Notes: generated by a model from the sequence alone, not told the origin. A stretch of DNA of 64,000 nt from UBA1450 sp964452355 (GCA_964452355.1 CAYVKV010000008.1:1-64000); one strand, 5' to 3'; positions 34,365 to 43,924 are shown, counted from the stretch's first letter. Numbers and translations are program-made.

Positions 34365-35458
34365 AATAGGACCTCCTTGACTCGATCGGCAAAAACTTCA
34401 TACGAAAAATTGTCCTGAACAAATTTCTGAGCGGTTGCTTTTACAATGCTTTGCTGTTTAGAATCTTGATGTATTTGCTGCATGAGAAAAAAGAGCTGTT
34501 TCTGATCTTCGAATAAATAGCCATTTCTCCCATTGAATATGAGTTCTTTCGGACCTCCCGCTTTATACGCAAAGGTGATACAAGCGCTCGCCATTGCCTC
34601 AAGTGGCGTGATCCCTAAGTGTTCTGTTTTTTCCGGCTGGGTATTTTCATCAATCTCAAATCCTGCAAAATGCCAATAATACTGGGCTGATTGATAAAGT
34701 GATACGAGTTTTTCATATGAAATATTTTCATGAAATACGATTGAATCATCATGCGCAGATAGGAGTCGAAGTTCTTTCAAATATTCCTTATCTCCACTAG
34801 TGGCGGACCCTGCAAGATGAAGAGAATAGTCTTTGAATTCGGGTAGTTGTTTTTTGAGCTGTGAAAACCATTGAATTGCAATATCTTGACGTTTTGAATG
34901 AAGGTGGGGAAAAAACCGACCCACCGATAATATTATTTTTTCTTTTGGATACCGGGCAGGGGTATTGATAAATTCTTCGGCGATATAGGGGTGAATGACT
35001 GTTGGATGGAGTCCCCATTTTTCAAGCCAATTATTGGTAAAAATTGAGTTTGAAATAAACTGAGAATGAGCTGTTTTTGCCTTGTTTGCAAGGTTCATGT
35101 TATAAAGCTTATTATCAGGAACCATACAAAAAATATATGTTTTTTGTGCTGAAGACACAAAATAGCTTCCATCGGTCACATAAAAAAGCATGTCGTATTT
35201 TTGAAGCGCTTTTAATCGTTCAAACGACAATCCCGTTTTGAAAACATTTTTGACAAATGTTAATGATTGAAAAGGGAGATTGAGGGTGTTTTCAATGTGC
35301 TTTGTGAGATCGGTGTCCCAGAAGATTGAGACGTCGTATCCTTCTGATTCTAAGACCTGAAGAATGGAGAGGATGTGGCGCTCTCCACCACCCATAACAT
35401 CGAGGAATGGATCATAGAGCCCTACTTTTTTCCGTGTCATTGGCATGTTGTTTTTCAT
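34361..35458 (-). CDS. GT4-family glycosyltransferase
   Basis: 365 residues if started at the ATG at 35458 (MKNNMPMTRKK); the ATG at 35503 extends far into the upstream gene. The GT-B fold begins GLYDPFLDVMGGGERHILS (donor loop) and ends with the C-domain motif SVGRFFPHLHSKRQD and GITPLEAMASACITFAYKAGGPKELI, with the E-x7-E pair typical of retaining GT4 enzymes. It probably transfers a hexose from a nucleotide sugar. No Shine-Dalgarno sequence decides the start. Confidence 0.85.
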   Translation of the reverse strand: MKNNMPMTRKKVGLYDPFLDVMGGGERHILSILQVLESEGYDVSIFWDTDLTKHIENTLNLPFQSLTFVKNVFKTGLSFERLKALQKYDMLFYVTDGSYFVSSAQKTYIFCMVPDNKLYNMNLANKAKTAHSQFISNSIFTNNWLEKWGLHPTVIHPYIAEEFINTPARYPKEKIILSVGRFFPHLHSKRQDIAIQWFSQLKKQLPEFKDYSLHLAGSATSGDKEYLKELRLLSAHDDSIVFHENISYEKLVSLYQSAQYYWHFAGFEIDENTQPEKTEHLGITPLEAMASACITFAYKAGGPKELIFNGRNGYLFEDQKQLFFLMQQIHQDSKQQSIVKATAQKFVQDNFSYEVFADRVKEVLL

Positions 35459-36203
35459 AAAGAAAAAGATAGGTAATAGTTTTGGAATACGCTTGATAGA
35501 CACTTTCGATTATACCAACTGAGCCATCCATAAATCCGCGATGTTTGATGAGTCGACGATAGAGTTCGCCCAAGAATTTTCGAAAGAAGATGAGAGTACT
35601 GGCTTTTTTATTAGCTTTAAAAAGCAAATCAGATTCATAGTCTTCAAAAAGGAGCGTTTTTTGAACCATATCACTTAAGGACGATACGACAAAATGTTTA
35701 ATAGGATTTGTTAGGTATCCGAGAGATCCCTTAAATTCTGGTGTGCTATGGATATGGTCGGGCCATCGAACAAATGCATTTTTTTCAAACAATCGAATCT
35801 GATAATCTGGCCACCACCCTCCATGTCTCATCCACTTTTTACCGTTAAAGATATTTTTTCTTGGGATTTTAAAGTGGGTATGGTCTGAAGTATGTGGACC
35901 CTCAATTATTTTTTTTATTTCAGTTATAAGCTCTGGTGTCATTCTCTCATCAGCGTCGAGAATAGCAATCCATCCGTCAGGAACAAATGCAATGCTGATA
36001 CTTCTGATCTGTTCGACATACTGAAAGCGATGCACCTCTTGGATAACGGCACCACATCTTTTGGCAATTTCGACGGTACGGTCTGTGCTTCCAGAATCAA
36101 CAACAACAATCGATTGGGTAAGACCAGAGAGACTTTTAATACAGTCTTCAATATGACGTTCTTCATTGAAGGTGTTTATGATAGCGGTAAGGTGATTTGT
36201 CAT
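35412..36203 (-). CDS. GT2 glycosyltransferase (WaaE/KdtX-like)
   Basis: 263 residues. The N-terminus is IINTFNEERHIEDC, then SIVVVDSGSTDRT, the metal motif DADERM, and the motif GGWWPDYQIRLFEKNAFVRW (shown to 20 residues), typical of the WaaE-like group. First of the operon that runs down to 31868. A CATAAT-like box lies 5 nt upstream of the ATG. The same WWPDxQIRLF motif recurs in the GT2 at 51656-52558, a probable paralogue. Confidence 0.88.
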   Translation of the reverse strand: MTNHLTAIINTFNEERHIEDCIKSLSGLTQSIVVVDSGSTDRTVEIAKRCGAVIQEVHRFQYVEQIRSISIAFVPDGWIAILDADERMTPELITEIKKIIEGPHTSDHTHFKIPRKNIFNGKKWMRHGGWWPDYQIRLFEKNAFVRWPDHIHSTPEFKGSLGYLTNPIKHFVVSSLSDMVQKTLLFEDYESDLLFKANKKASTLIFFRKFLGELYRRLIKHRGFMDGSVGIIESVYQAYSKTITYLFLYEKQHANDTEKSRAL

Positions 36204-36253
36204 TTATAATTATGAGAAATTGCCATAAGGTTATTATAGATTATTTCTTCCAA

Positions 36254-36259
36254 TAGATT
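36254..36259 (+). promoter_or_regulatory. -10 box of the methyltransferase gene (leaderless type)
   Basis: TAGATT ends 7 nt before the ATG at 36267. No Shine-Dalgarno sequence lies between. Confidence 0.45.
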
Positions 36260-36266
36260 TGAATAT

Positions 36267-36980
36267 ATGAAATTAAGCATACTTCTCAAAAAATTAGCAG
36301 AGTTTACTTACTTTCTCCCATTTGATGTATATGAACGGCATAAATTCATTGGTTCTTTTGTTCCAGATGCCTCAACCATACTTGATGTGGGCGGTAGTAT
36401 GAGCCAGCTTGGCAAATTTAGTAACCCTTCAAAAATTGTGACAGCAGATATTAAACCACCCGCAGATATTGTCTATGATGGAAAAAAAATTCCTGTTGAT
36501 GATGCAAGTTATGATATCGTCACATCAATAGATGTGCTTGAGCATGTTCCACCAAAGTTTCGGACAGAATTTGTTAAAGAGTTGAATCGAATTGCGCGAA
36601 AGTCAGTCATTATTTCCGCACCACTTGGTACAAAAACTCATGTGCAATATGAAAAAGAAGAGCTTGCAAATGCAGAAAAAAAGAATAGAGATATTCCCTA
36701 TTTGAAAGAGCATATTGAGCTTGGATTGCCAACACCAGAGCTTATCAGTTCATTTGCAAAACAATATGGCGGAGTGATTTTCTATTCAGGAAATTTGAGT
36801 ATTAATAGAAAGTTATTTCGAGTCCATACATTTGAGGTTGGAAATCCATTATTAAACCTCATATTTTTCTTTTTAAAACTACTCTTTAATATGGGTATGA
36901 ATATAGGGATTTATCAATATATGACAAGAAGATCGTTCTCAGAAAATATCAATCGTTTTTATCTGGTGATTGAGAAGTAG
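36267..36980 (+). CDS. Class I SAM-dependent methyltransferase
   Basis: 237 residues. The Rossmann fold shows motif I TILDVGGSMSQLGKF (about 36-50), the acidic end of strand 2 in VTADIKPPADI, and post-motif YDIVTSIDVLEHVPPKF, typical of Methyltransf_11/25 proteins. The C-terminal 50 residues are hydrophobic, suggesting membrane association. It probably methylates a sugar or lipid intermediate of the surrounding glycan genes. It stands between two opposite-strand glycosyltransferase genes. Confidence 0.85.
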   Translation: MKLSILLKKLAEFTYFLPFDVYERHKFIGSFVPDASTILDVGGSMSQLGKFSNPSKIVTADIKPPADIVYDGKKIPVDDASYDIVTSIDVLEHVPPKFRTEFVKELNRIARKSVIISAPLGTKTHVQYEKEELANAEKKNRDIPYLKEHIELGLPTPELISSFAKQYGGVIFYSGNLSINRKLFRVHTFEVGNPLLNLIFFFLKLLFNMGMNIGIYQYMTRRSFSENINRFYLVIEK

Positions 36981-37052
36981 CTAATGACTGGCTTATAAAC
37001 AGTGTGGTTAGCTTAAACATTCGACGAAGCAATAGTTGTCCCATTAAATAAA

Positions 37053-38519
37053 TTATTTTGCGTGAAAAATAATTTCTTCATCATTTGTTTTGGCTATTGA
37101 GCCGTCGAGACTGTATTCGTTAATAAAATTTTCAACTTCAGTATTTTTTCCTACCACCCATGTTATCTCGCCCTTTTTTATTTTTTCAGCAAGAATAATT
37201 CTTCCCATAAAAAGATTTCCCGTTCCCGTTTCGTATGGTGATGAAAATACCTTACGATCGCTGTAATAAATCGTTGAAGGATACAGGTGGTCAAGTCGGA
37301 CAATTGCATCGGTTTGTTTACTCAACTTTCCAACTTCTATAGCTGTCTGAACTTGCTTTACGCTTGATGATGTATGAATAATTGGTTGAATATTTTCTTT
37401 AAATGTTTTTTGTGAAACATAGATAGAGGGTATTAAAATCAAAATGATCATGAGCCACGAATATTTTTTCAAGGGGAAAATTGAAAGTACCTGATGTGTT
37501 CCATATCCGACAACTAATGACCAAAATGGAATAGATGGCAGGAGATACCAATTATTATTACGCTCGGTAAAAGACAATAATAATAGTAAAAAGAATGAAT
37601 ACGAAAGAAGAAGAAGGTGTTCTTTTCGAAATAGCTTGATAAACAACATAACTGCCCCAAAAAGAAATACAAAAAAGAATCTTCGCTGAAGAGAATAATA
37701 CATATGCCACCAGTAATCAGTTTTAAACATATCAAGTGAAATATTTGATACGCCTTGATCTGATCGATACAGATAGTACTCAACAAATTCTTGTCCGGCA
37801 ATTTGTTTTCCAACATACAACCAGATGGCAATAGGAGAAATAAAAAGTATTGCAAATATCACATAGTTTAGTAACTGACGAACTGGTTTTGTAATGAATG
37901 TTTTCCATCCGTATATCAATTCTGTTATTCCAAATATTGCCAGAGGAAATGTGACAAGAGAAGCTTTTCCAAGAAAAATGAGTGCAAATAGCAATCCAAA
38001 AACAGGATATCTCAATTTGTTTTTCCAAATGATTGCAAAAAATGTCAGGAATATCAAAAAGGTAACAAGCGCATCAAGATTTCCAGATCGAACTCTCCAT
38101 ATAAAGATATTATTGAGTGCAAGTGTAACGAAGGTTAGAAACGCCGGAAGTACTCCCCATTTTTTAAAAGAGTATGCCGATGCAATGAGTATGGTAAGAA
38201 AACCCACTATCGCAGAGGTTATACGAATTGACCACTCAGAAAGTCCAAACAATGAAGAAAAAAGAGCTGAAAACCAGATATATAGCGGAGGCTTGTCAAA
38301 TAATGCATCTCCATTCCATTGAAGAACAAAAAATTGCTTCGTGCGGAGCATCTGCTTGGTCATTTCTCCGTACCAAGCTTCATCCCAGTCATCAAGTGAT
38401 GCATCTCCCAACTTATGAAAACAAAGATAGAATGTTACAATAATGATAGTAAGCGAAAATAAGGATAGTAATATTTTACTTGCTTTATTTGAGTTCAAAA
38501 ATTTCAGCATTAAGATCAT
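37053..38519 (-). CDS. ArnT-like GT39 membrane glycosyltransferase
   Basis: 488 residues (485 from the ATG at 38510), 11-13 membrane helices. The first outer loop has DDWDEAWYGEMTKQML (Asp46, Glu47), followed by the ArnT-type FDKPPLYIW motif (about 74-82), both diagnostic for lipid-phosphate-sugar glycosyltransferases. It ends with a soluble outer domain. It is a single gene, divergent from 38545. A symmetrical AT-rich palindrome lies just upstream. Confidence 0.85.
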   Translation of the reverse strand: MILMLKFLNSNKASKILLSLFSLTIIIVTFYLCFHKLGDASLDDWDEAWYGEMTKQMLRTKQFFVLQWNGDALFDKPPLYIWFSALFSSLFGLSEWSIRITSAIVGFLTILIASAYSFKKWGVLPAFLTFVTLALNNIFIWRVRSGNLDALVTFLIFLTFFAIIWKNKLRYPVFGLLFALIFLGKASLVTFPLAIFGITELIYGWKTFITKPVRQLLNYVIFAILFISPIAIWLYVGKQIAGQEFVEYYLYRSDQGVSNISLDMFKTDYWWHMYYSLQRRFFFVFLFGAVMLFIKLFRKEHLLLLSYSFFLLLLLSFTERNNNWYLLPSIPFWSLVVGYGTHQVLSIFPLKKYSWLMIILILIPSIYVSQKTFKENIQPIIHTSSSVKQVQTAIEVGKLSKQTDAIVRLDHLYPSTIYYSDRKVFSSPYETGTGNLFMGRIILAEKIKKGEITWVVGKNTEVENFINEYSLDGSIAKTNDEEIIFHAK

Positions 38520-38524
38520 TATTT

Positions 38525-38541
38525 ATATTATTCAATAATAT
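38525..38541. repeat. 8-bp inverted repeat between divergent glycosyltransferase genes
   Basis: ATATTATT-C-AATAATAT is perfectly symmetrical and lies between the start codons at 38519 (minus) and 38545 (plus). Both halves give a TAATAT box, 5 nt from the minus-strand ATG and 3 nt from the plus-strand ATG. It is probably a shared two-way promoter. Confidence 0.45.
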
Positions 38542-38544
38542 CAA

Positions 38545-39648
38545 ATGTTTGCCACGAAATTGTACTTCTTTCTTTTTATAATTTGCATTGTTTCTTTTAC
38601 TATCTATAGTTATGCGCTCATTGATCCAAATCTTACTCTGATAAATCATCCTTTGTGGGTTTCTTTTCGGGATCCTCTTGTTTATTTTGGCTATCATCAA
38701 AGACAAGCTTCTACAATTGTTTACATTCTTTTCCTGATTCTTTTATTTCTTTTTCACTGGTATTTTACCCATAATTACAAATGCTTCTGGTTGTGGAATA
38801 CTATTGGAATCATTTCTGTTTTTTCGATACTTTCTTATCCATTTTTATCTCACGATTTATTTAATTACATTTTTGATGCAAAGATTTTGACATTTTACGG
38901 TAAAAATCCGTATGAATTCATGCCGGGTTTTTTTTACCAGGATGAATGGATTCGTTTTATGCATTGGACGGATCGTACGTATCCCTATGGACCGATATTT
39001 TTACCTCTCACTCTTATTCCATCATTTCTTGGAATGGGCAAACTTATCTTGAATTTTATATTTTTCAAGCTTCTCAATGTTATTTTTTATATTCTTGCGG
39101 TATTTTTTCTGAATAAATTGAGTAAACGTTCTGCAGTATTTTTTGCGACAAACCCCTTGGTGATTATTGAGGGACTTATGAATGCTCACAATGATCTCAT
39201 AGCAGTTTCACTTGGTATTGTTGGTATATATTACTTACAATACAAAACACAGCTGATTGCGCGAATTTTGTTACTTGCCTCAGCGGGTATAAAATATCTC
39301 TCTTTTCCAATAGTATTTATCCAGAAGAATTCAAATAGTAAGTTGAATTATTTTCTTTTGTTCCTTCAAACAACCATTTTTCTCTATTTATTTTTTAACG
39401 GAGGAATACAACCATGGTATTTTCTCGTATTATTTCTCTTTTTACCCAATTGTTCAAGAATTGTGTATCATTGCAATATCTTTTTTGTATGTTTATTGCT
39501 CTCCTATTTCCCCTTTATTCGATACGGAGGCTGGGAATATATTTGGATGAAAGAATTGATTATTGTCTTTGGATTTATCCTTAATATTATTTATCTTGTT
39601 ATTTACTTCAGGTTTTTTTCCCTCAGGTCAAGAAATAATTCTTTATGA
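38545..39648 (+). CDS. GT87/MptB-like GT-C mannosyltransferase-type protein
   Basis: 367 residues, about nine or ten membrane helices. The acidic loop residues lie in SHDLFNYIFDAKIL (Asp104, Asp111), followed by DRTYPYGPIFLP and the EGLMNAHNDLI motif seen in DUF2029/GT87 alpha-mannosyltransferases such as MptB. These use polyprenyl-phosphate mannose at the outer membrane face. The stop codon overlaps the convergent GT2 gene by 26 bp. Confidence 0.78.
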   Translation: MFATKLYFFLFIICIVSFTIYSYALIDPNLTLINHPLWVSFRDPLVYFGYHQRQASTIVYILFLILLFLFHWYFTHNYKCFWLWNTIGIISVFSILSYPFLSHDLFNYIFDAKILTFYGKNPYEFMPGFFYQDEWIRFMHWTDRTYPYGPIFLPLTLIPSFLGMGKLILNFIFFKLLNVIFYILAVFFLNKLSKRSAVFFATNPLVIIEGLMNAHNDLIAVSLGIVGIYYLQYKTQLIARILLLASAGIKYLSFPIVFIQKNSNSKLNYFLLFLQTTIFLYLFFNGGIQPWYFLVLFLFLPNCSRIVYHCNIFFVCLLLSYFPFIRYGGWEYIWMKELIIVFGFILNIIYLVIYFRFFSLRSRNNSL

Positions 39649-40438
39649 TGTGCAGTTTTGTTTTTAACGGTGCATATTTAAGTGCGAATCTGAGGCGTGC
39701 TTTTTTTTGGATTTTTTGATGAAATACAGAGCCTGAACCATTTGTTGATTGTGCATTTTTGTGCCAAATACAAATGTTTGGAATATAGAGGAGTGGAATT
39801 TTCTTTAATTTTGCTCTTTCGCAGTAATCTGCATCTTCATAGTAAAGAAAATAACGCTCATCCCAAAAACCGATCGTATCGACAACTTTTTTATCGAAGC
39901 ACGTCAGGCAGCCGGTTATAAAATCGGTCTTGTTTTTATTGTCGAACTGGTCATTATCCACTTCATCCACGCCGATATGACCCGTAGTTGCATGAGACCA
40001 ATCTACGGTGCCTCCTGCATACCAGATGACTCTGCCTGCATTTGCTGGTGAGTATCTATCCTTGTGATATTCATAGCCTGGAGCGTAATAAATTTTTCCC
40101 CCGAATATTGTTTTAGGATAGGTACGAAAAGTCTTATTTAATGCAGTGATAAATCCTTCTTTGAAAAACACATCGTCATTAATGATGCAGAATTGATCGA
40201 TTCCGTCAATCATTGCCTGTTTTAATCCTGCATTGATGCCATGAGCATATCCTTTATTATCGATTGGAATGACTGTTATCTGATGATTGTTGTATGAGAT
40301 TTCTTTCCGATCAGGTGTAGCGTCGGCAATATAGATATGATAATTTTGGTCTGCTTGGAGCTCAAAACTCTTTAGGAAGTCTTCAATAACTGTGTAATTC
40401 TTGTAGATTATCGTTATAATTGCGATATGCTTGTCCAT
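39623..40438 (-). CDS. GT2 glycosyltransferase (WbbL-like)
   Basis: 271 residues from the ATG at 40438 (MDKHIAIITIIYKN); the longer frame to 40642 reads non-conserved sequence inside the divergent gene. The GT-A signature is AIITIIYKN, the metal motif INDDVFF and the Glu-Asp motif YYEDADYCERAK. A TGA-TATAAT extended -10 box (40446-40451) ends 7 nt before the ATG, which fixes the start. The first 12 bp overlap head-to-head with the 40427 gene. Confidence 0.88.
   Translation of the reverse strand: MDKHIAIITIIYKNYTVIEDFLKSFELQADQNYHIYIADATPDRKEISYNNHQITVIPIDNKGYAHGINAGLKQAMIDGIDQFCIINDDVFFKEGFITALNKTFRTYPKTIFGGKIYYAPGYEYHKDRYSPANAGRVIWYAGGTVDWSHATTGHIGVDEVDNDQFDNKNKTDFITGCLTCFDKKVVDTIGFWDERYFLYYEDADYCERAKLKKIPLLYIPNICIWHKNAQSTNGSGSVFHQKIQKKARLRFALKYAPLKTKLHIIKNYFLT
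40415..40420 (+). promoter_or_regulatory. -10 box of the 40427 gene (leaderless type, inside the divergent gene)
   Basis: TATAAT ends 6 nt before the ATG at 40427 and lies within the coding sequence of the minus-strand GT2 gene. Confidence 0.6.
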
Positions 40439-42130
40439 GCAATTCATTATATCAAAAAGCATAAATCTCTCCTCCTTTTGATCATTCCTGCTTTTTTTCT
40501 TCAGATGATTATGATGTTTCCAAGTGGTACAGAATTTTGTATTGGTGCGAAGTGCGGAATTCATTTTTGGGGAGTACACAATCACGATGCGATGTGGCAT
40601 CTTGAAATTGCTGCAACTGCGTTTAAATCTTTCCCTTTTCAAGTGCCGACATTTTCTGGAGCGGCATTGTCAGGATACAATGTGCTCATGGATTTGGTGC
40701 TTTATATTATTTCTTTTGTAGGTATCCCCCCAATTATTACTCTATTCAAAATAGTTCCCGTTTTGTGGTTTGTTTCGTATACGCTTGTTGCAATAGAACT
40801 TGCCCGTAGTGTAAAAAATGACTCGAAATTTGTTGCACTCGTCTTATTTTTGCTTTACTTTGCAGACAGTTTTGGATATTTATTGTATCTGTATCATGAA
40901 GGTTCTCTTTACAAAGGAGGGCAGTCATTTTCACTTCAGTCAATGACAGCGCTTCTGAATACTCAGTTTGCTCTTACGCTTCCACTTCTGATGATGCAGC
41001 TTGTTTTCCTCAAAAAGAAACTCTTCTCTCCCAAATATAAAATTCTGATGGGGCTTCTTGTTTTTTTATCTTTCGGACTAAAGTTTTATGGAGGGGTTGT
41101 AAGTAGCGTGATCGCCGGATGGTATATTGTTGAGGAATTTATTGAAAATAGGCGGTTCAGTGATTCGACAAAAAGCGCAGTCATTATCGGAATTTCTGGC
41201 GCTTTGAGCATTTTAATATTTTATAATCCATTCGCAGCTCAAACAACTGGCTCTGTTTTTACTTTTTCTCCATTTGCTACAGTACACTCGGTGATTGAAG
41301 CACCCGATATGCTGTATAAACCCGATATGGTAAATGCACGGTATTATTTGTATGAACACGGGTGGAGTCCGCGATTGGTCTACATTGAACTTTTCAGTAC
41401 GATGCTTTATTTCTTTCTCAATTTTGGTACTCGTAGTTTTGGTATCGTGTACATACTTGGGAAAGGGATCTTGCGAAAATTCTCTCGATTTGAGCTTTAT
41501 ATTCTTTTTACCGTAATGATTGCTTTCTTTCTTAATATAATGCTCATTCAAAAAGGAGACTGGTGGAACACAGTTCAGTTTGGTTATTACGCTATATTTC
41601 TCTCCAATATCTTTCTTGCTCTTTTACTTTACGATTTACTTGCTTCAAAAAGGAAGATCCTCATGGTGCTTGCTGGCATAATTATACTGTTGACGATCCC
41701 AAGTATTCTCAGAACTCTCAATAGTTTTGCATCGCTTGATACTTCATATATATCACGAAAAGAACTTGATGCGATGGCGTTTCTAAAAAAAGAACCCGAT
41801 GGAGTAATATTCAACTCATTTATTGCACATGATGGATATTCATTTCTCGATTATACATATTCAGGTTACGTGACGGCATTTACCGGGAAACAAACATACC
41901 TTGCTCATCTTGGGCCGCTCAATATCATTGGTATTGATGCTAAAGAGCGAAATAATAGGATACTGTCAAATGACTGCACTGTTTTTAATGAAGTTGAATA
42001 TATTTATAAGGTGAAGGCTCACAAATCAGAGCCGCTTAAGATTTGTAAAAAATTGGTAGAACAGAAATATAATACGATCTATTCAAATTCTGAAGTCGTA
42101 ATTTATGGGAAAAAAATAGTCCAATATTGA
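40427..42130 (+). CDS. Polytopic GT-C-like membrane protein
   Basis: 567 residues, about 12 membrane helices. After helix 1 the outer loop has CGIHFWGVHNHDAMWHLEIA (Asp54), a GT-C-style acidic loop with neighbouring His residues. The membrane part includes the typical TM-loop-TM spacing, and a soluble outer domain of about 100 residues (about 465-567) ends the protein. No exact family is recognised. It is divergent from the GT2 gene with a 12-bp overlap of coding sequences; its TATAAT box lies inside the GT2 gene. Confidence 0.72.
   Translation: MLVHAIHYIKKHKSLLLLIIPAFFLQMIMMFPSGTEFCIGAKCGIHFWGVHNHDAMWHLEIAATAFKSFPFQVPTFSGAALSGYNVLMDLVLYIISFVGIPPIITLFKIVPVLWFVSYTLVAIELARSVKNDSKFVALVLFLLYFADSFGYLLYLYHEGSLYKGGQSFSLQSMTALLNTQFALTLPLLMMQLVFLKKKLFSPKYKILMGLLVFLSFGLKFYGGVVSSVIAGWYIVEEFIENRRFSDSTKSAVIIGISGALSILIFYNPFAAQTTGSVFTFSPFATVHSVIEAPDMLYKPDMVNARYYLYEHGWSPRLVYIELFSTMLYFFLNFGTRSFGIVYILGKGILRKFSRFELYILFTVMIAFFLNIMLIQKGDWWNTVQFGYYAIFLSNIFLALLLYDLLASKRKILMVLAGIIILLTIPSILRTLNSFASLDTSYISRKELDAMAFLKKEPDGVIFNSFIAHDGYSFLDYTYSGYVTAFTGKQTYLAHLGPLNIIGIDAKERNNRILSNDCTVFNEVEYIYKVKAHKSEPLKICKKLVEQKYNTIYSNSEVVIYGKKIVQY
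40446..40451 (-). promoter_or_regulatory. -10 box of the GT2 gene (extended, inside the divergent gene)
   Basis: TGA-TATAAT on the minus strand ends 7 nt before the ATG at 40438 and lies inside the plus-strand 40427 gene. Confidence 0.6.
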
Positions 42131-42199
42131 GTACGATACAATATCTTAAAAAACGTCTTGCAATGGCAATTTTTGAAAAGAAGAAATCATAAGTATTAC

Positions 42200-43864
42200 T
42201 TAATGTTTTGTGTTCAAGTTGGTGAAATATTTTATCTGAAACATAAATTTACTAAAGAACCCAATAATAATTAAAAATCCTATTGCAAGAAGTGTGATGA
42301 TGTTGCCCATTTGTTGAATTTTACTTTGCTTATACACAACTTCTACGTCATGAGTCCCTTGTAGAATCGGAAAGGTAATCATTCCGGCATATGCTGGATC
42401 TTGAAACTGTATTGTCGCATCTTGTCCATCAACAAACACCTTCCAGCCAGGGAAAAAGTAAGTTCGATCAAGTATTGTGGCTGGTGTGTCTGCTTTGATC
42501 TTATATTTATGATTTGTGCTCTTTCTTTCGGACGATAGGATTAATGCTTTACCATCAATCACTTCGATATATTTGGCGGGATGATCTGTTGGCTCTTCTG
42601 CCATCCATATAGTATTTACTTCTGAGAAGTAATTTGTTGTACGGGGATAGTTCCAATAGAATTCGTTATCATGTTTTTCATATCCCTGGATAGGTTTCCA
42701 ATAATAGATCGTACTTAGAATAACAAGTCCTGAAAGAATATAAAATACAGTGGATTTTTTGAAAAAGTGAATATCTCTAATGACATAGCCGCCAAGGAGA
42801 GCAATGGTAAATGTTAGGATGCCGACAAATCGCCATGGATATTGAAACTGTCTAATAAATGGTATGTTTTCCCAGATAGGTTTTGCAATGGGTTGTATAA
42901 AAATTATTGTTCCGAACGTTGTTAGTAAAAGAAATCCAATCATTCGCTTTGTGTCACTCATATAGTTTTTTCGCATGAGGAGAACAATGGAGAAAACTAA
43001 CGCAAGGACGTGGAATAATCCTATTTGTACCGATACTTCCGCAACCCGGAGAGAAGCTATGTTGGTAAAGTTTGGCAGAAACAACGCTTTGAGAGGTGGA
43101 AAATGATAATAAAAGAGATCTTTTGTAAAGAGAAATCCGTTCGTATATTTTTGTTCAAGAATTGCAGGAAGAATAAAAAATGAGGAAAGAACAATGCCGA
43201 AGATAAATGATAAATACGTCAGAAGTATATCTTTCATTTTCCTCGTGTTTGCCAATACAAAAACACCACTAATAGCCAAAAATGCAAAACCCATGATTGT
43301 GTGACTCAATGTGATCAGTGAAACAAAGATGGCAATGAGAAGCCATGAAAAATATGTTTTTTTCTTAAGAAAAAAAACAATACTGAAAAAGAGAATGGGT
43401 ATTATTGCATATGCATATAGTGCTCCGATATTTCCTCGAACTAACATTTCAATCAGCCGAAATGGGGCAAACTGATAGAGAATCGTGACAAAAAAAGCTG
43501 ATTTTTTGTCTTTAAAATAATACGAAGCAAAGAGATACATAGTTATTCCCGCAACAATATATGTCAGAGCGAAGCTGAGTTTAAGGGTCATAACCGGCGA
43601 TACAGCTAGGGCGATAAAGGGGATAGAAATAAGGTATGGAAGAGGATATACAAAATTGAACAAGGTTGTGCCGTATCCATAGTGAAACTGACTTGTCCAG
43701 CGAACAGGGAATTGTCCTTCTACAATTTCTTTGTAATGCGTTGCAAAGCGGATTGCGTGCATTGCTCCATCACTTGTATGAGGAAGAAGAGAGGTTGTGA
43801 ACATACTAAGAAGAGGAAGTGCTGATAATAAAATGATAAGAAGAAATATCCGCCATGTTTTCAT
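42200..43864 (-). CDS. PTPS-related/YfhO-like GT-C membrane protein
   Basis: 554 residues. The first outer loop reads PHTSDGAMHAIRF (Asp32), followed by the FPVRWTSQFHYGYGTTLFNF motif typical of the PTPS-related membrane family. About 11 helices are followed by a periplasmic-type beta domain (about 420-525) with the FFPGWKVFVDGQDA segment of YfhO-like proteins. Proteins of this type are probable lipid-linked sugar transferases. It lies behind an extended -10 box (TGC-TATATT, 43871-43876, 6 nt from the ATG). It is downstream of 43925-45622 on the same strand. Confidence 0.75.
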   Translation of the reverse strand: MKTWRIFLLIILLSALPLLSMFTTSLLPHTSDGAMHAIRFATHYKEIVEGQFPVRWTSQFHYGYGTTLFNFVYPLPYLISIPFIALAVSPVMTLKLSFALTYIVAGITMYLFASYYFKDKKSAFFVTILYQFAPFRLIEMLVRGNIGALYAYAIIPILFFSIVFFLKKKTYFSWLLIAIFVSLITLSHTIMGFAFLAISGVFVLANTRKMKDILLTYLSFIFGIVLSSFFILPAILEQKYTNGFLFTKDLFYYHFPPLKALFLPNFTNIASLRVAEVSVQIGLFHVLALVFSIVLLMRKNYMSDTKRMIGFLLLTTFGTIIFIQPIAKPIWENIPFIRQFQYPWRFVGILTFTIALLGGYVIRDIHFFKKSTVFYILSGLVILSTIYYWKPIQGYEKHDNEFYWNYPRTTNYFSEVNTIWMAEEPTDHPAKYIEVIDGKALILSSERKSTNHKYKIKADTPATILDRTYFFPGWKVFVDGQDATIQFQDPAYAGMITFPILQGTHDVEVVYKQSKIQQMGNIITLLAIGFLIIIGFFSKFMFQIKYFTNLNTKH

Positions 43865-43870
43865 CCAAGT

Positions 43871-43876
43871 AATATA
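43871..43876 (-). promoter_or_regulatory. -10 box of the 43864 gene (extended, leaderless type)
   Basis: TGC-TATATT on the minus strand ends 6 nt before the ATG at 43864. Confidence 0.5.
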
Positions 43877-43924
43877 GCAACTCGATAATTATTTCGGTGT
43901 TTCAATAAGAATTTCTTCATCACA

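Noticed and set aside
39623..40642. Longer N-terminus for the GT2 gene
   Set aside because: The extra 68 residues lie antisense to the 40427 gene and do not match the GT2 fold, which begins at the ATG at 40438.
42127..42192. 21-codon TTG-started frame after the 40427 gene
   Set aside because: It overlaps a stop codon and gives a short, lysine-rich peptide without a start signal. It might be real, but nothing supports it.
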